Shown: positions 25,148 to 36,100 of the stretch, piece by piece | Layout: each line of letters opens with the position of its first letter | Numbering within the stretch: position 1 is the stretch's first letter | NCBI RefSeq assembly: GCF_900233005.1 | Contig: NZ_LT960612.1 | Coordinates: 1,364,001 to 1,428,000 of the forward strand | Direction of reading: 5' to 3' | Origin: Vibrio tapetis subsp. tapetis | GTDB lineage: Bacteria > Pseudomonadota > Gammaproteobacteria > Enterobacterales > Vibrionaceae | Length of the DNA stretch: 64,000 bases | The notes under the pieces: generated by a model | Databases searched by the model: none | Told to the model about the DNA's origin: nothing | Seen by the model: the letters and a program-made list of their open reading frames with translations, nothing else | Position numbers and translations under genes: made by a program

Positions 25148-26761
25148 ATGCCTGCAAATTCCTCGCTCTCGAAAGATGTGATAGCACAATCTCTGTTGCC
25201 ATCATTACTCATTAACTTGCTTACTTTAGCCGTGCCTCTAACAGTATTACAAATTTACGATCGGATTCTTCCAAATCAAAGCTATGGGACGGCGTCTTTG
25301 CTCATTACAGGCGCAGTATTAGCTGTCTTGATGGAAGGTTTGTTACGATTTGTTCGAAGTTGGATATTAGCGGCAGCGGCAAGTAATACTGAGAAAACCA
25401 CATTTCGTTCTGTTGTAGAGCGTATCTCATATGCGTCCTCTCAGGATATTCAAAAGTTGGGGTTGGGCGGTGTCCATGAAGGGATTGATGCAGTAACTCG
25501 AGCTAAAGAGTGGAACTCTGGAGGGGTACTTGCTGGATTTATTGACTTGCCGTTTGCATTGATCTTTTTAGGCCTAGTTGGGTATATCGGTGGTGAACTG
25601 GTTCTTGTTCCAGTGGTTGTTTGGCTGCTCACGATTGGGGTCGTCTGGTTTGCATCAAGCAATGTCAGATTACTCGGCCAACGAGCGGCTGTAAATGAGA
25701 TGGAAAGGAAGACCTTTTTATCTCTATTGGTTGTTACGGTTCAAGGCGTAAAAAGGCAGGCGGTTGAATCCCGAGTTTATAGTCAATTTAAACGTTTGAA
25801 TCAGGCTAAATATCTCAGCAAGGCTGAAGAGGAAAAGCAAAATGCTTTCGCTCAAGAATGTATTCAGCTGGCGGCACTCGGTACGTCTGTCATTTTGGTC
25901 ATCACGGGTAGTGTGTGGGTCTTAAACGGTGAGCTTACCACTGGCGGCTTAGCTGCGTGCTCGATTTTGTCTGGTCGAGCCATTTCACCATTGAGCGCTT
26001 TGGTTGGAATTCAGGTGAAGCTTAATAGTATGCAGACAGCAAAATCTGCCATCAAGAACATCGAATTGATGGAGCCAATATTAAATGCTCCAGTATCCGA
26101 TGTCGAATTCGAGTCACTCAAAATAGAGTCTGCTTCGACTCGGTTTTTGAACGGCGTATATCAAACTAAAGGTGAAATAGAAAAAGGCGACATCGTGTTG
26201 CTGCAATCGAAAGAAAGGTACGTAGACAGCAAAATGCTATCGTCTTTGGCCGGTATTGATGCCGTAATTGAAGATCACGTCTATTTAAATGGTGAGCGTT
26301 CCAGTATTTCTTCCGCAATGGCAAACAGCCGTTATTGTGGCTCAAAGGGGCAACTGATCGCTGGATCAGTGTTGGATAACTTGTGCAATTTTGATCCAAA
26401 TGCGATCGACAAAGTCAGTCATTTTACTCATTCGTTAGGTCTGGATGCGGCAATCACTAAGCTTCCAGATGGGCTCGAAACACAAATAGGTCATTCCGGA
26501 TCTGCACCATTTAGTATGGGGTACATCAAGTTAGCAAACTTGGTGGCATCTTTTACTTCAAGCTCACAAGTAGTGCTTCTAGACAGGCCAGACTCGTCTC
26601 TTGATATGGACGCAATGGAAAAATTAGCTCAAACCATTTTAAATGAATCAGAAAAAGGTCGAACGATCTTATTGGTTTCTTATCACCCTAAGCTTACGGC
26701 GTTGGCGAATAAAACACTGTGTGTTGAGTCAATTGTCCAAGAAACAGGAGATGCAGTATGA
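25148..26761 (+). CDS. LapB-like type I secretion ABC protein with inactive NBD
   Basis: The protein of 537 residues has six membrane helices of an ABC exporter (SLLINLLTLAVPLTVLQIYDRILP at the start). Its nucleotide-binding domain begins near residue 325. The Walker A place (about 347-362, LLQSKERYVDSKM) has lost every Gly and the Lys in order. Walker B keeps Asp479 (VVLLDRPDSS) but has Arg480 where the catalytic Glu should be. The ABC signature is FSMGY (455-459) in place of LSGGQ. The D-loop and H-loop His513 remain. It cannot hydrolyse ATP by the usual chemistry. It overlaps the next exporter gene by 4 bases and probably forms a heterodimer with it. Confidence 0.85.
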   Translation: MPANSSLSKDVIAQSLLPSLLINLLTLAVPLTVLQIYDRILPNQSYGTASLLITGAVLAVLMEGLLRFVRSWILAAAASNTEKTTFRSVVERISYASSQDIQKLGLGGVHEGIDAVTRAKEWNSGGVLAGFIDLPFALIFLGLVGYIGGELVLVPVVVWLLTIGVVWFASSNVRLLGQRAAVNEMERKTFLSLLVVTVQGVKRQAVESRVYSQFKRLNQAKYLSKAEEEKQNAFAQECIQLAALGTSVILVITGSVWVLNGELTTGGLAACSILSGRAISPLSALVGIQVKLNSMQTAKSAIKNIELMEPILNAPVSDVEFESLKIESASTRFLNGVYQTKGEIEKGDIVLLQSKERYVDSKMLSSLAGIDAVIEDHVYLNGERSSISSAMANSRYCGSKGQLIAGSVLDNLCNFDPNAIDKVSHFTHSLGLDAAITKLPDGLETQIGHSGSAPFSMGYIKLANLVASFTSSSQVVLLDRPDSSLDMDAMEKLAQTILNESEKGRTILLVSYHPKLTALANKTLCVESIVQETGDAV

Positions 26762-28797
26762 AAAACATAGAGCAACTCGCGTTATCTGTACTGAAAAAGC
26801 TTGAGGTGAACACCAATGTCCAGCTTTTTGCTCAGCAGTGGATTGACGAAAATGGGATAGAAGACCTAGAGGCACTGTTTGGCTTATTCGACCGTTTAGA
26901 GTTGCCTTATGCGCTGGTTCCCGATGAAAAAGCGGCTCGTTCGGTCGAGCACAAACTTGTTTTATCGGTAATAGATGACCTGCACGTAAGGATCGGAAAA
27001 ATAGAGGGAAACCGTTTTTCAGCTTTGGATGATACACAGCCAGAGCGAGCAAAGTTCTTTATTCTCATCGAGGACGCCCCTAGAGAAAAAGCCAGCTCAG
27101 ATTGGGTTGGTGATCGCCTGCATGCGTTTCGGCCTCTTATTCCTAAACTCTTGTTAGTGAGCTTCATTACTAACTTGTTTGCGCTAGCAATCCCTTTTAT
27201 CACCATGTCTATATACGATCACGTGATCGGTGGTGACGCGCGGCATCAGCTACAGGGTATAGCCATTGGTGCAGCTCTATTATTTAGCATGATGGGCTTG
27301 TTAAGAACGTTAAGAAGCCGTGTGTTTGCGTCTGTATCTAATCGTTTGAGTCGTGAGATATCTCAGGCATTAGTGCAGAAATTATTGCGAAACCCTTATA
27401 CGGTTAATCAGCAAATGGCGACGGCAGGCCAGCAAAACCAAATATTATTGGCCGATCGCTTGTCTGGGGTTTTGTCTGGGCCTCTTGGTGGTGCACTGTT
27501 CGATATTCCATTTGTGCTGCTGTTTATTTTGGCTATCGGGTTACTTGGAGGCTGGTTGGTATTGGTTCCACTTGGCGCGTTGCTAGGCTATTTTTTGTTA
27601 GCTAAGCGTTCGATTAACGTTAGTTCAAAGCGGAACATGCAATCGACTGTCGCTGGCACCAATCGGCAAAACATGTTGAATGAATTTACATCGAAATTGG
27701 CTTTTATGCGCAGCACGAAACTGCTTCCCACGTGGCTTGTTCGGTTTGAGAAGGCGAGCTTTTTGGCTTCAAAAGTCAGTTTTTCACAGGCGGTGATTCA
27801 GAGCCGATATACCTCAATGTTCTATGTAATAAACGTGTGCGCTACCCTTTCTGTTATGGGGTTAGGCATTGGGCTGATATTCGAGCAAGTGCTTACGCCT
27901 GGTGGGTTGATTGCTTCTATGATGTTGATATCTAAAGTGACCGCCCCTGCTCAGCTATTAGCAAACAGTGCTATGAGGCTCCAGTCGTTTAATCAATCTA
28001 AGTTACAGGTTAATCGAGTGCTTCAGCAAAATTCTGAGAGAGGGTTTAGTTATCAACATCATCCGTTGTTATCTACCGCACCCGGGTTCAAGCTTGAGCA
28101 AGTGACCTTGCGTTATCCGAAGCAGAGTAAACCAGCGTTAAGTGGAGTCGGGTTTGATATTGAGCCAGGGGAAGTGGTTGCGATTACCGGGCCGTCTGGT
28201 TCGGGCAAGTCGACTTTAATTGAAATTTTGGCCGGCTTGCAACCGATTCAAAATGGGCTGGTTGAGATGAATGGCGTGCACTTGAATCAATATGATCCTC
28301 AGCTTTACCGTCATTGGTGTTTTGTACGGGCAAGCTATCCTGACTTACTTACTTTATCGGTACGTGAGTGGCTAGATGATGGTCATGGTATCGACGAAGG
28401 TAACATGATTACAGCAATTGAAAGGGTTGGAGGAGGAGCTTGGTTAAGCTCTTTGGAAAACGGATTGGATACAGAGATGAGTCAAGTAATGCCCGACAGT
28501 ATGTTCGAAGCATTGTCTGGGAGCACGGCACATATTCTTATTGATGCAAAAGCGATCGTTTACCCGTACCCACTTTATTTACTTGATAATCCAGTTCCAG
28601 ATTGTTTCCCTCTTGCGAAAGATGTGTTTGCAGGATTCATTACCCGTAAGCGAGGCAATACGACGGTGGTGTTCTCTTCACATGATCCAGATTTGTTAAA
28701 ACTGGCAGACAAGGTTGTGGTACTAAATGAAGGGACGGTTGCTTACGCAGGACCGATTGAAGCTGAACAAAGCAATGCAGAGGCGGCGAATGGATAA
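26758..28797 (+). CDS. LapB-like type I secretion ABC protein with partial NBD
   Basis: The protein of 679 residues begins with a peptidase-C39-like domain (about 1-125) that has no catalytic Cys. It is followed by six membrane helices and an NBD. Walker A is intact (GPSGSGKST, 478-486, Lys484). The signature reads LSGST (586-590). Walker B is LLDN, with Asn611 replacing the catalytic Glu, and the Q-loop Gln is lost (CFVRAS). His642 of the H-loop is kept. It can probably bind ATP, but no site in it or its partner looks fully catalytic. The stop overlaps the HlyD start by 8 bases. This layout is that of T1SS exporters of very large adhesins. Confidence 0.87.
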   Translation: MKNIEQLALSVLKKLEVNTNVQLFAQQWIDENGIEDLEALFGLFDRLELPYALVPDEKAARSVEHKLVLSVIDDLHVRIGKIEGNRFSALDDTQPERAKFFILIEDAPREKASSDWVGDRLHAFRPLIPKLLLVSFITNLFALAIPFITMSIYDHVIGGDARHQLQGIAIGAALLFSMMGLLRTLRSRVFASVSNRLSREISQALVQKLLRNPYTVNQQMATAGQQNQILLADRLSGVLSGPLGGALFDIPFVLLFILAIGLLGGWLVLVPLGALLGYFLLAKRSINVSSKRNMQSTVAGTNRQNMLNEFTSKLAFMRSTKLLPTWLVRFEKASFLASKVSFSQAVIQSRYTSMFYVINVCATLSVMGLGIGLIFEQVLTPGGLIASMMLISKVTAPAQLLANSAMRLQSFNQSKLQVNRVLQQNSERGFSYQHHPLLSTAPGFKLEQVTLRYPKQSKPALSGVGFDIEPGEVVAITGPSGSGKSTLIEILAGLQPIQNGLVEMNGVHLNQYDPQLYRHWCFVRASYPDLLTLSVREWLDDGHGIDEGNMITAIERVGGGAWLSSLENGLDTEMSQVMPDSMFEALSGSTAHILIDAKAIVYPYPLYLLDNPVPDCFPLAKDVFAGFITRKRGNTTVVFSSHDPDLLKLADKVVVLNEGTVAYAGPIEAEQSNAEAANG

Positions 28798-30085
28798 TAA
28801 CATGTATGGTGATGTGGTTGAGTCTAAGTTGATTCGGAAAACGCTTTCTGTCGCAACTTGGGCCGTCTGTTTCTGTGTGCTAGCGTTTATCGTTTGGTCG
28901 GTAACCACACAGCTCGACGAAATTGCTAAAGCGAAAGGTGCCGTGATCCCCGAGGGTGAAAAGCAGGTTATTCAAAGTGATATAGGGGGAAAGCTGCGCA
29001 GCATTTTGGTCAAAGAAGGGCAGCGAGTTGATAAGGGCCAACCTTTGGTGGAATTTGATGCGACTTTTCAACAAGCAGCGTTGGAAGAACTAAACTCTCA
29101 GCAAGTCTCTTTGCAAGTCAGTATTGAACGCATGAATTCGCTAATAGAAAGTCGAGAACCTGATTTCACTCAGTACGAAAGTAATTACCCGTTGATTGTT
29201 AGCCAACAAAGGGCTCAATTAAGTGCTCAGAAATCGGTGTACCTCAAAAAACGGATTGTCTTGGAAAAAGAAAATGAACAGTTCGCAGAGCAACTCAGTA
29301 GTGTCGAAAAAACACTGCCTTCTTATCGCAGGCAACTCGTTGCATCTCAGCAAGAGTTGTCGATACTACAAAAAGGGTTGAAGGCTGGGAATACCTCTAA
29401 ACTTAAAGTGTTGCAAATGAGAGAGAAGCTTGCCGGTATCGAGCAGGAAATTGAACAAGCAAGAGGTAAGAAAGCCCTTTTGTTGAAACAAGCAGATTCT
29501 ATTGAACAAAAGATCGAACAGTTATTGGCTGAAGAAAAGCTTGAAGTGAGCAATCAAGTTTCTAAAGCGGTATCTGAATTATCAGCATTAAAAGCGCGAG
29601 TGAAATCTGGCCAAGCTAAATTGACGAATACGCTGGTAAGCTCCCCTTTACAAGGCCTAGTTCAGAGTATTCCAAGCACTAGAATCGGCGCGGTGATACA
29701 ACCCGGTGGAACCGTTGTTGAAATTGTTCCTATAGGGGGCAAGGCAAGCTTTAAAGCCAAGCTTTCTCCGAGAGATATTGGTTTTGTTACTGAAGGACAA
29801 AATGCAAGAATTAAGGTTGATGCCTTTGATTACAGCCGTTTCGGGGCGTTGAAAGGTACGGTCGAGAGTATTTCACCGACAACCAGTCAAAATCAGAAAG
29901 GCGACATATATTATGAGGTGATCATTGCCGTAGATAAGCCTTATTTTCGTGATAACGCAGAGAAGTTTGCCATCTTACCAGGCATGACTGGGGAAGTAGA
30001 CATCACGACTGGCGAGAAATCCGTGTTCCAGTATTTGTGGAAGCCTATTTTTACAAATGTAAGCGTCGCATTTGGTGAACGCTAA
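28790..30085 (+). CDS. HlyD/LapC-like membrane fusion protein
   Basis: The protein of 431 residues has one N-terminal membrane helix (VATWAVCFCVLAFIVWSVTT). A lipoyl/biotin-like hairpin follows (DIGGKLRSILVKEGQRVDKGQPLVEFDAT), then a long coiled coil at about 95-290. It ends with the HlyD beta-barrel region (APFQ-like VSSPLQGLVQSIPSTRIGAVIQPGGTVVEIVP). It bridges the inner-membrane ABC pair and a TolC-type outer-membrane channel, which is not encoded here. ATG 28790 overlaps the previous stop and fits the family length; the longer reading frame starts inside the previous gene. Confidence 0.9.
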   Translation: MDNNMYGDVVESKLIRKTLSVATWAVCFCVLAFIVWSVTTQLDEIAKAKGAVIPEGEKQVIQSDIGGKLRSILVKEGQRVDKGQPLVEFDATFQQAALEELNSQQVSLQVSIERMNSLIESREPDFTQYESNYPLIVSQQRAQLSAQKSVYLKKRIVLEKENEQFAEQLSSVEKTLPSYRRQLVASQQELSILQKGLKAGNTSKLKVLQMREKLAGIEQEIEQARGKKALLLKQADSIEQKIEQLLAEEKLEVSNQVSKAVSELSALKARVKSGQAKLTNTLVSSPLQGLVQSIPSTRIGAVIQPGGTVVEIVPIGGKASFKAKLSPRDIGFVTEGQNARIKVDAFDYSRFGALKGTVESISPTTSQNQKGDIYYEVIIAVDKPYFRDNAEKFAILPGMTGEVDITTGEKSVFQYLWKPIFTNVSVAFGER

Positions 30086-30118
30086 GCAGAAAGCACTGTT
30101 TAAAATTTAGCTGAATTA

Positions 30119-30147
30119 AAAAAGGAACGCGTGATGCGTTCCTTTTT
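30119..30147. terminator. Bidirectional terminator between exporter and adhesin
   Basis: The arms aaaaaggaacgc and gcgttccttttt form a perfect 12-bp stem with a 5-base loop. An A run on one side and a T run on the other let it end transcription from both convergent genes. Confidence 0.88.
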
Positions 30148-30194
30148 ATTCCCCTGTAGTTAGTGTCAACCTAGGGGCCGTATATGATGGCTGA

Positions 30195-33100
30195 CTAGTT
30201 GTTGGGATCAAAGTCATTCATATTGTTTAGATCATCATGTTGAGGGTTATTCTGTTGGTCATGGTCATGGTCATGCTGTTGAGAGCCGTGTTCAAGAGCA
30301 TCTGATGCGTCGGCATCCTGAGCAGTATGGAATGCGCCGTGTGTTTCATCTGACTGAGCAAAAACCAAGTCCATATCTGCCGGAGCGGATTGCGGCTGTA
30401 CGTTTTCATCACCGAGTTTATCCGAATGAATCCCTAACGCTTGGAGGTAGGCAGATGCCCCCGTTGGTTGCAGATCAGTGCTTGCCCGACTAGCGACATT
30501 GTCAGTCATTAAAGACAAGTCTTCGATGGTCTGTGGGTCTGGCTCATCGGCCTGAGTTGGAACTGGCGGCGGAGGAGCTGCATTGACATGAGCGGTGATC
30601 TGTTGTGAAACTTCGGCGGTATCAGTTCCGTCATGGCTGATAGCTTTTACTTGAATGTCAAAGTTACCGGAGTAATTTGCGGGCGGTGAAAGCGTTAAGT
30701 TGGTTAGATCAGCTTGGGCAATGGTCCATATGCCAAGGTGTTCATGGCCGGCAGACAGAGTAGTGCCAGTTGGTAATCCAGACACTTCTACCGTTAAGGT
30801 TTCTGAGGTATCAGGGCTGCTGACGTTAATATTAAGAGCAAGATCGGTATTCTCTAGCCCCTGTATATCCATACTATCGAGTGGTGAAGTTAAATCGCCC
30901 ACGTGCTTGGTAAATACCATGGTAGGGGTGTCTGCATTTGCTGTGATATGGATAGCCATGCTGCTATCAACATTTACGTGACCATCTGTCACCGAATATG
31001 AAAGGCGAAGATTACCGCTGAAATTAATATCTGGATGAATGACCCAATGGTCGCCCTGCGGTGTGATTGTGCCGCCTCCAATAAGATGTAAGTTCGTCAC
31101 ATCGAGAGAATCTTTGCTGTCTGAATCTTGAAGGTTAGCGAGAAGATCCGCTTTGCTAATCGTGAGCAGACTGTCTTCACCAGTAGTTGCGGATATTGGG
31201 TGCCCGACGACGGGAACATCGTTTGTTCCAATGATCGCCAATTTCATGGTTTGTTCCACACTGTGTCCATTTGTATCGGTGGCAATCACAATGATACTTT
31301 CTTCTAACCGCTCTCCCTGTGCCAAAGACTGGACACTAGGATCTTGATTATGATCGGTGTATTCCCAACTACCGTCTGGGTGAAAAGTTAGGTCACCGTA
31401 GAGTGGCATGCTGCCAGGTTTTAGAGCCCAGGTGACGCCAGTCGCAACTTTAACATCATGGACTAACAAGTCTAACAATCCATGAGAGCTGAGTACTTTG
31501 TCTTCTGTGACAACGGATTCGGATGCGCCGAAAATTTGAGGGCCTGTTTTTCCATCGCCAATATGAACCGATAAAGTTTCTGTTCTGCTTGCTCCTGTTG
31601 AGTCGGTGACTCGTAGAATAACACTTTCCGTGTGAATTTTACCTGAGGCGATCTCTTGATTCATGTGCGTACGTTCGGGGCCACTATGACTCAGAGTGAA
31701 ATTCCACTTACCGGATGACTCAATATCGAAATATCCGATTCCTTGGACGTTGATTTTCTCATTATGAGTATCAGATATGTTCAGTTGATGAGCGACTCCG
31801 CCTTTATCGATGTACTCGACAAGCAAGGTATCGCCTTGATCGGCATCATTAATATCAATATAGCCATAAGAGTGAGTTTTAGTCTGAGAGCCAGTAGTCA
31901 CTGAACGAGATATTTCAAAAGTCCCGGTGAGCGTTGGAGCGTCATTGGTTCCGTGAATACCTATGTTGAGTACTGCATGTTTGATGTCGCCATGTGGGTT
32001 GGTGTACGTAACAAAGAAGTTATCAGTAAGGGTTGCTGATGCCCCCAGAGTTTGGATACCTGAATCTGTATTGTCCAGTTGATAGTGATAGCTACCGTCA
32101 GCGTTGATCTGAAGTGATCCGTAATTACCTTGAAGTAGCCCCGTGCTTGTAATCAAGTTAAAGCTATTAGGAGTGAATAGACTACCTGCAGCAGAAGTTT
32201 TCGTATCCTCCGCTATGTGTTCAGGTGCAATCAAGGTCGACAGGTCTGCCGACACAATAATGTGCCTTTGAACTTGTGCGTTGTCTCCGGTCGCCGTAGC
32301 AGAAACTTCCGCATGAACGCTATAGGCGTTGTCTCCGATTTGGCTAATTTCTGCCGAAGGTACTGTTAGCTGCCAATGATTCTGCTGAACTTGTGTCGTG
32401 TAATGATGACCTGCCAGAGTCACAGATACAATGTCACCGTCAGCGACATGAGTTGTTGAACCTTCAATGAGAACATCTTGGCTGTGTTCTTGGTGATCGA
32501 CCCAATCATCATGGGCAACAGGGGCAATCGTGATGGTTGGTTTAGCAGTATCAATGGTAACGAGATGGTTGATGATACCGAACGTGCCGTCTGCATGCTT
32601 GGTGTATACCATTAAATTGTAATGGCCATCGGCTCTGTCAATATTGCTCGCATCTAAGGCCCATTGCCCATTTTTATCCGCAATGGCGGTGAGCCCATGG
32701 AGCAAACTAGAACCAGAGACGAGAGCACCAGGCACCGCAGTGCCATGTACGATAAGGCGTCCGTCACTGGTGATAAAATCAGTACTGCTGGTGCCGGTAT
32801 CATGAGAAAGATGTGTGATTGCAAGCGGTGGATTGATATCCACAATGCCATGCACATCAACCCGATTGGTGCCATCAGTGACTTGATAATCAACTGCAAC
32901 ATCTTGTCCAACAAAACCAGCAGTCGGTATAAACTGATAGCTGCCATCTGGATTAGGCGAAAAGCTGCCATGTGCAGAATGCAGCGAGCCAACGACAACC
33001 GAAAGGCTTGATGCCATAGTATCTACATCAGTGACAGTTGATAACAAAGTCGATGCTTGAATGATTCTTGGTGTGCCTGCCTCTGCAGCACCGAAATCAG

Positions 33101-36100
33101 TCAGAACGGCAGTTGGTGCGGTATCGCTACCAATTAACGTGACGCTTAGCTGTTTCTCTGTTCCGTCTACTGATTTTACTGTAACAACGTCTGTTGCATT
33201 ATGACCTTGAGTGAGGGCTAAGGCGCTTCTATTGGGTGTGAATTCCCAGTGGCCGTTTTCCGCTATCGTAAATTCTCCGTGAGTACTTGGAAGAACCTGC
33301 GCCACAAAATGTGCGTCCCTACTGTCGGTATCGGTAATCGTTAGCTGCCCTATTACGGAGGTTACTTCGTCTGTCTGGACTTGGTTGATGCCTGTGATGA
33401 TGGCATTGGGTACTGGGCGTGTCGGGTCTAAGATTAAGCTTTGGAAATGACTGTCTGTTGCTGTAGTGCCGTCAGGTCCTTGCGTTGTAACAGTTAAACC
33501 AATATGCATGTTTTGTTTGTTACCGCCAGGCAGTTGAGCCGTCAGTGTTGTCATGGACCAGTCTTTGATATCCAACATTTCTGTTGGGCCAGTAACAGTA
33601 TGAGTATGGCCGTGTTTGTCTTCGAGTATCGTACCTTTAATTAAACCTGTTAGGGTAATGCGTGTGACAATATCATCGCTGTCTTGTGGTGGGGTAACAT
33701 TGGGGTTTAGATGGATCAGTGCATCGGTATTTGGAATTGCCACGCTGGCATCCACTAGAGTAGCGTGTGCTTGAACATCGGCCGTTGCTGTAATTTGGTG
33801 ATGCCCCGTGGTGTCTACGAACTGGCCTGCAGCGTTTGCCCTGACGTCGATAACCAAACCGGTATCTTTATCTACGACGGTAGAGAGTGGGGCTGACTTG
33901 AGTTGGGCTGCAGTAACAGGCACGTTTGCCAAAGACACACTGAAAATTTGACCATGAAACGCATCTGCGCGACTGAATCCATGATCAACATGCGAGCCGG
34001 TTTCTAGGTTGTAATGATCTTGGTCATTACCGACAGCGAGTATCCCATTACCTGTTAAATGGTAACCCTGAGCGACTGGCCCTGAGTGGCTCCATTTTGA
34101 GTTGCCGTCAACCAGGAGTTCCAAGTGCCCGGTACTAGACGACCAAAGAACAGAATAACGATGAGTTTGACCATCTGTGGCGCTGATGCCTGTTTTATAT
34201 TCGTGGCCGTCAATTCGGATTGTTAGGTCAGTGGGGTTCCAAACGTAGAATAAGTCTTGGCTAGTACCTGCAACGCCATAACTGACGAAAGTAGGGCCAT
34301 TAATCCCGGCAGGAGGAGCAGTAGGGCCACCAATGATATTGAACTCCACAGCAAGGTTATCAATATTACCACCTGTTTGAAGCTGTCCGTTATTGGTCAT
34401 TCCGCCACTGCTATTGGCCGAGAATTGCAGGACTTGTTGCTCGGTTGTAAAGCTTAATTGCGCATTCGCTTTGTCTGTAATCGGATCTACTGCTATAGCC
34501 ATTATGTTATTGATCGTTGATTGCCCATCGGTCAAGTTATAGTGGATGTCGGCAGTACCTTTGAAGTTGGATCCAGGGGTAAACGTCCATGTGCCGTCAT
34601 GGTTGTCAATAATATTACCTTGGCTTGGATCGACACTAAGTGAGTTGACGTGTAATGCATCTCCGTCAAGGTCACTTGCACCTGATAGTAATTGACTTTC
34701 TGTAATGATTAATCCGCCTGTAATATCCTCAGTCGTATGTGCGGAGGTTGGGCCAGTCACAACTGGTACATCGTTGACATTATCGACGGTTAACTGCGCT
34801 GACGCTTGTTGGGAGTCACTGATACCATCATTTACGGTGTACCCAAATTGCACTGTGTTTGTTCCGGTTGTATGGAAGTTAGCTGTTGGTCGGAATATCA
34901 GGTTCGCGATATCACCACGACTGATATCTTGATTGGCAGATATTACTTGCCCGTTAAGAAGCATTCTTCCCTCTAGTACATCGGGGAGAGAGGAAATGGT
35001 GATGTGGTCAAGCTTGTCTGAACTGTCTTTATCCGTAAAGCCAAAATCGGCAACGCTAAATTGGTAATCAGCATCTTCGGTTGCCGTAATGACTTGGGCT
35101 GTGATGCTCGGTTGATCGTTACTTCCGTACACTACTGCAGTAAGTAATTGAGTTGTACCATCGGCGCTATGTACGGTAATCGTGTCGATGATTTTTTCAC
35201 TGGCAGCGAGTTGATCGATAGTAGGACTATTAGTATTCGCTCTGAAATACCATTCGCCAGAGGCATGGAGAATAAATTCCCCTATATGTTTATCCCCGTC
35301 AACCCATACACCGTATGAGGTCGCATTACTATTACTGGTATTTTTCCCTGTCGGGATAAAGTAATTTTGGCCTGAGTCTAGATCATGAATTGACAAGTTC
35401 ATCTGATCAGAAGACACCATATGGCTGCGACTAACATGAATATCCTCGGTTATATGAGTTCTCCCATCAGTATTGGTTTGGCCGCTGATTTGAGCTGCAT
35501 CATTAGTGCCTGTGACCGTAATGGTTGCGCTTTGAGCAAGATGTCCACCGTGGCTATCCTCAACGTTGTAGGTAACTGTGATGGTTTCAGACTCTCCGTC
35601 GGAAAGATGTTGGAATTGAGTGGCGTTGCTATTGACGATTAATGTATGTCCATCGCGAGCTAAAGTGAGAAATGACGGTATTGCCGTGGAAACCGAGCCT
35701 GAGCCAATTTGATAGGCAAGGTTGCCAATAGAGAGAACATCGCCAGAGTCGGGATCGGTTGCACCATCCAGTAAGTTAATTGCACCCATTCCAGAGTCTT
35801 CAGCTTTTGTCCCTGAGACACTTGAGGCCACAGCGGGTGGAGCGTTCACAAATAGAGATACAGCTTGAGTGGTTGATTGGCTTTCACCTCCTGCGGAGGC
35901 GGTTGCGGTTACGCTAAAGTGCAAATCGCCATGGAAACTCGGATCTTTAAGATCTAATTCGAGTCCATTCAAATCTGATTTATGCAACACCCATAGTTTA
36001 GCTCGGGCATCGTGTGTTCCATGATTGAGAACAGCATTATCTGGCAGGCCGCTGATTTTTATCAGCATATCTTCTGTATCACCCCCAGTGTCAGCACTGT

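Noticed and set aside
32664..33011. Reading frames on the plus strand inside the adhesin gene
   Set aside because: These are open frames on the strand opposite the repeat-rich adhesin, without ribosome sites or recognisable domains; they reflect the composition of the large gene.
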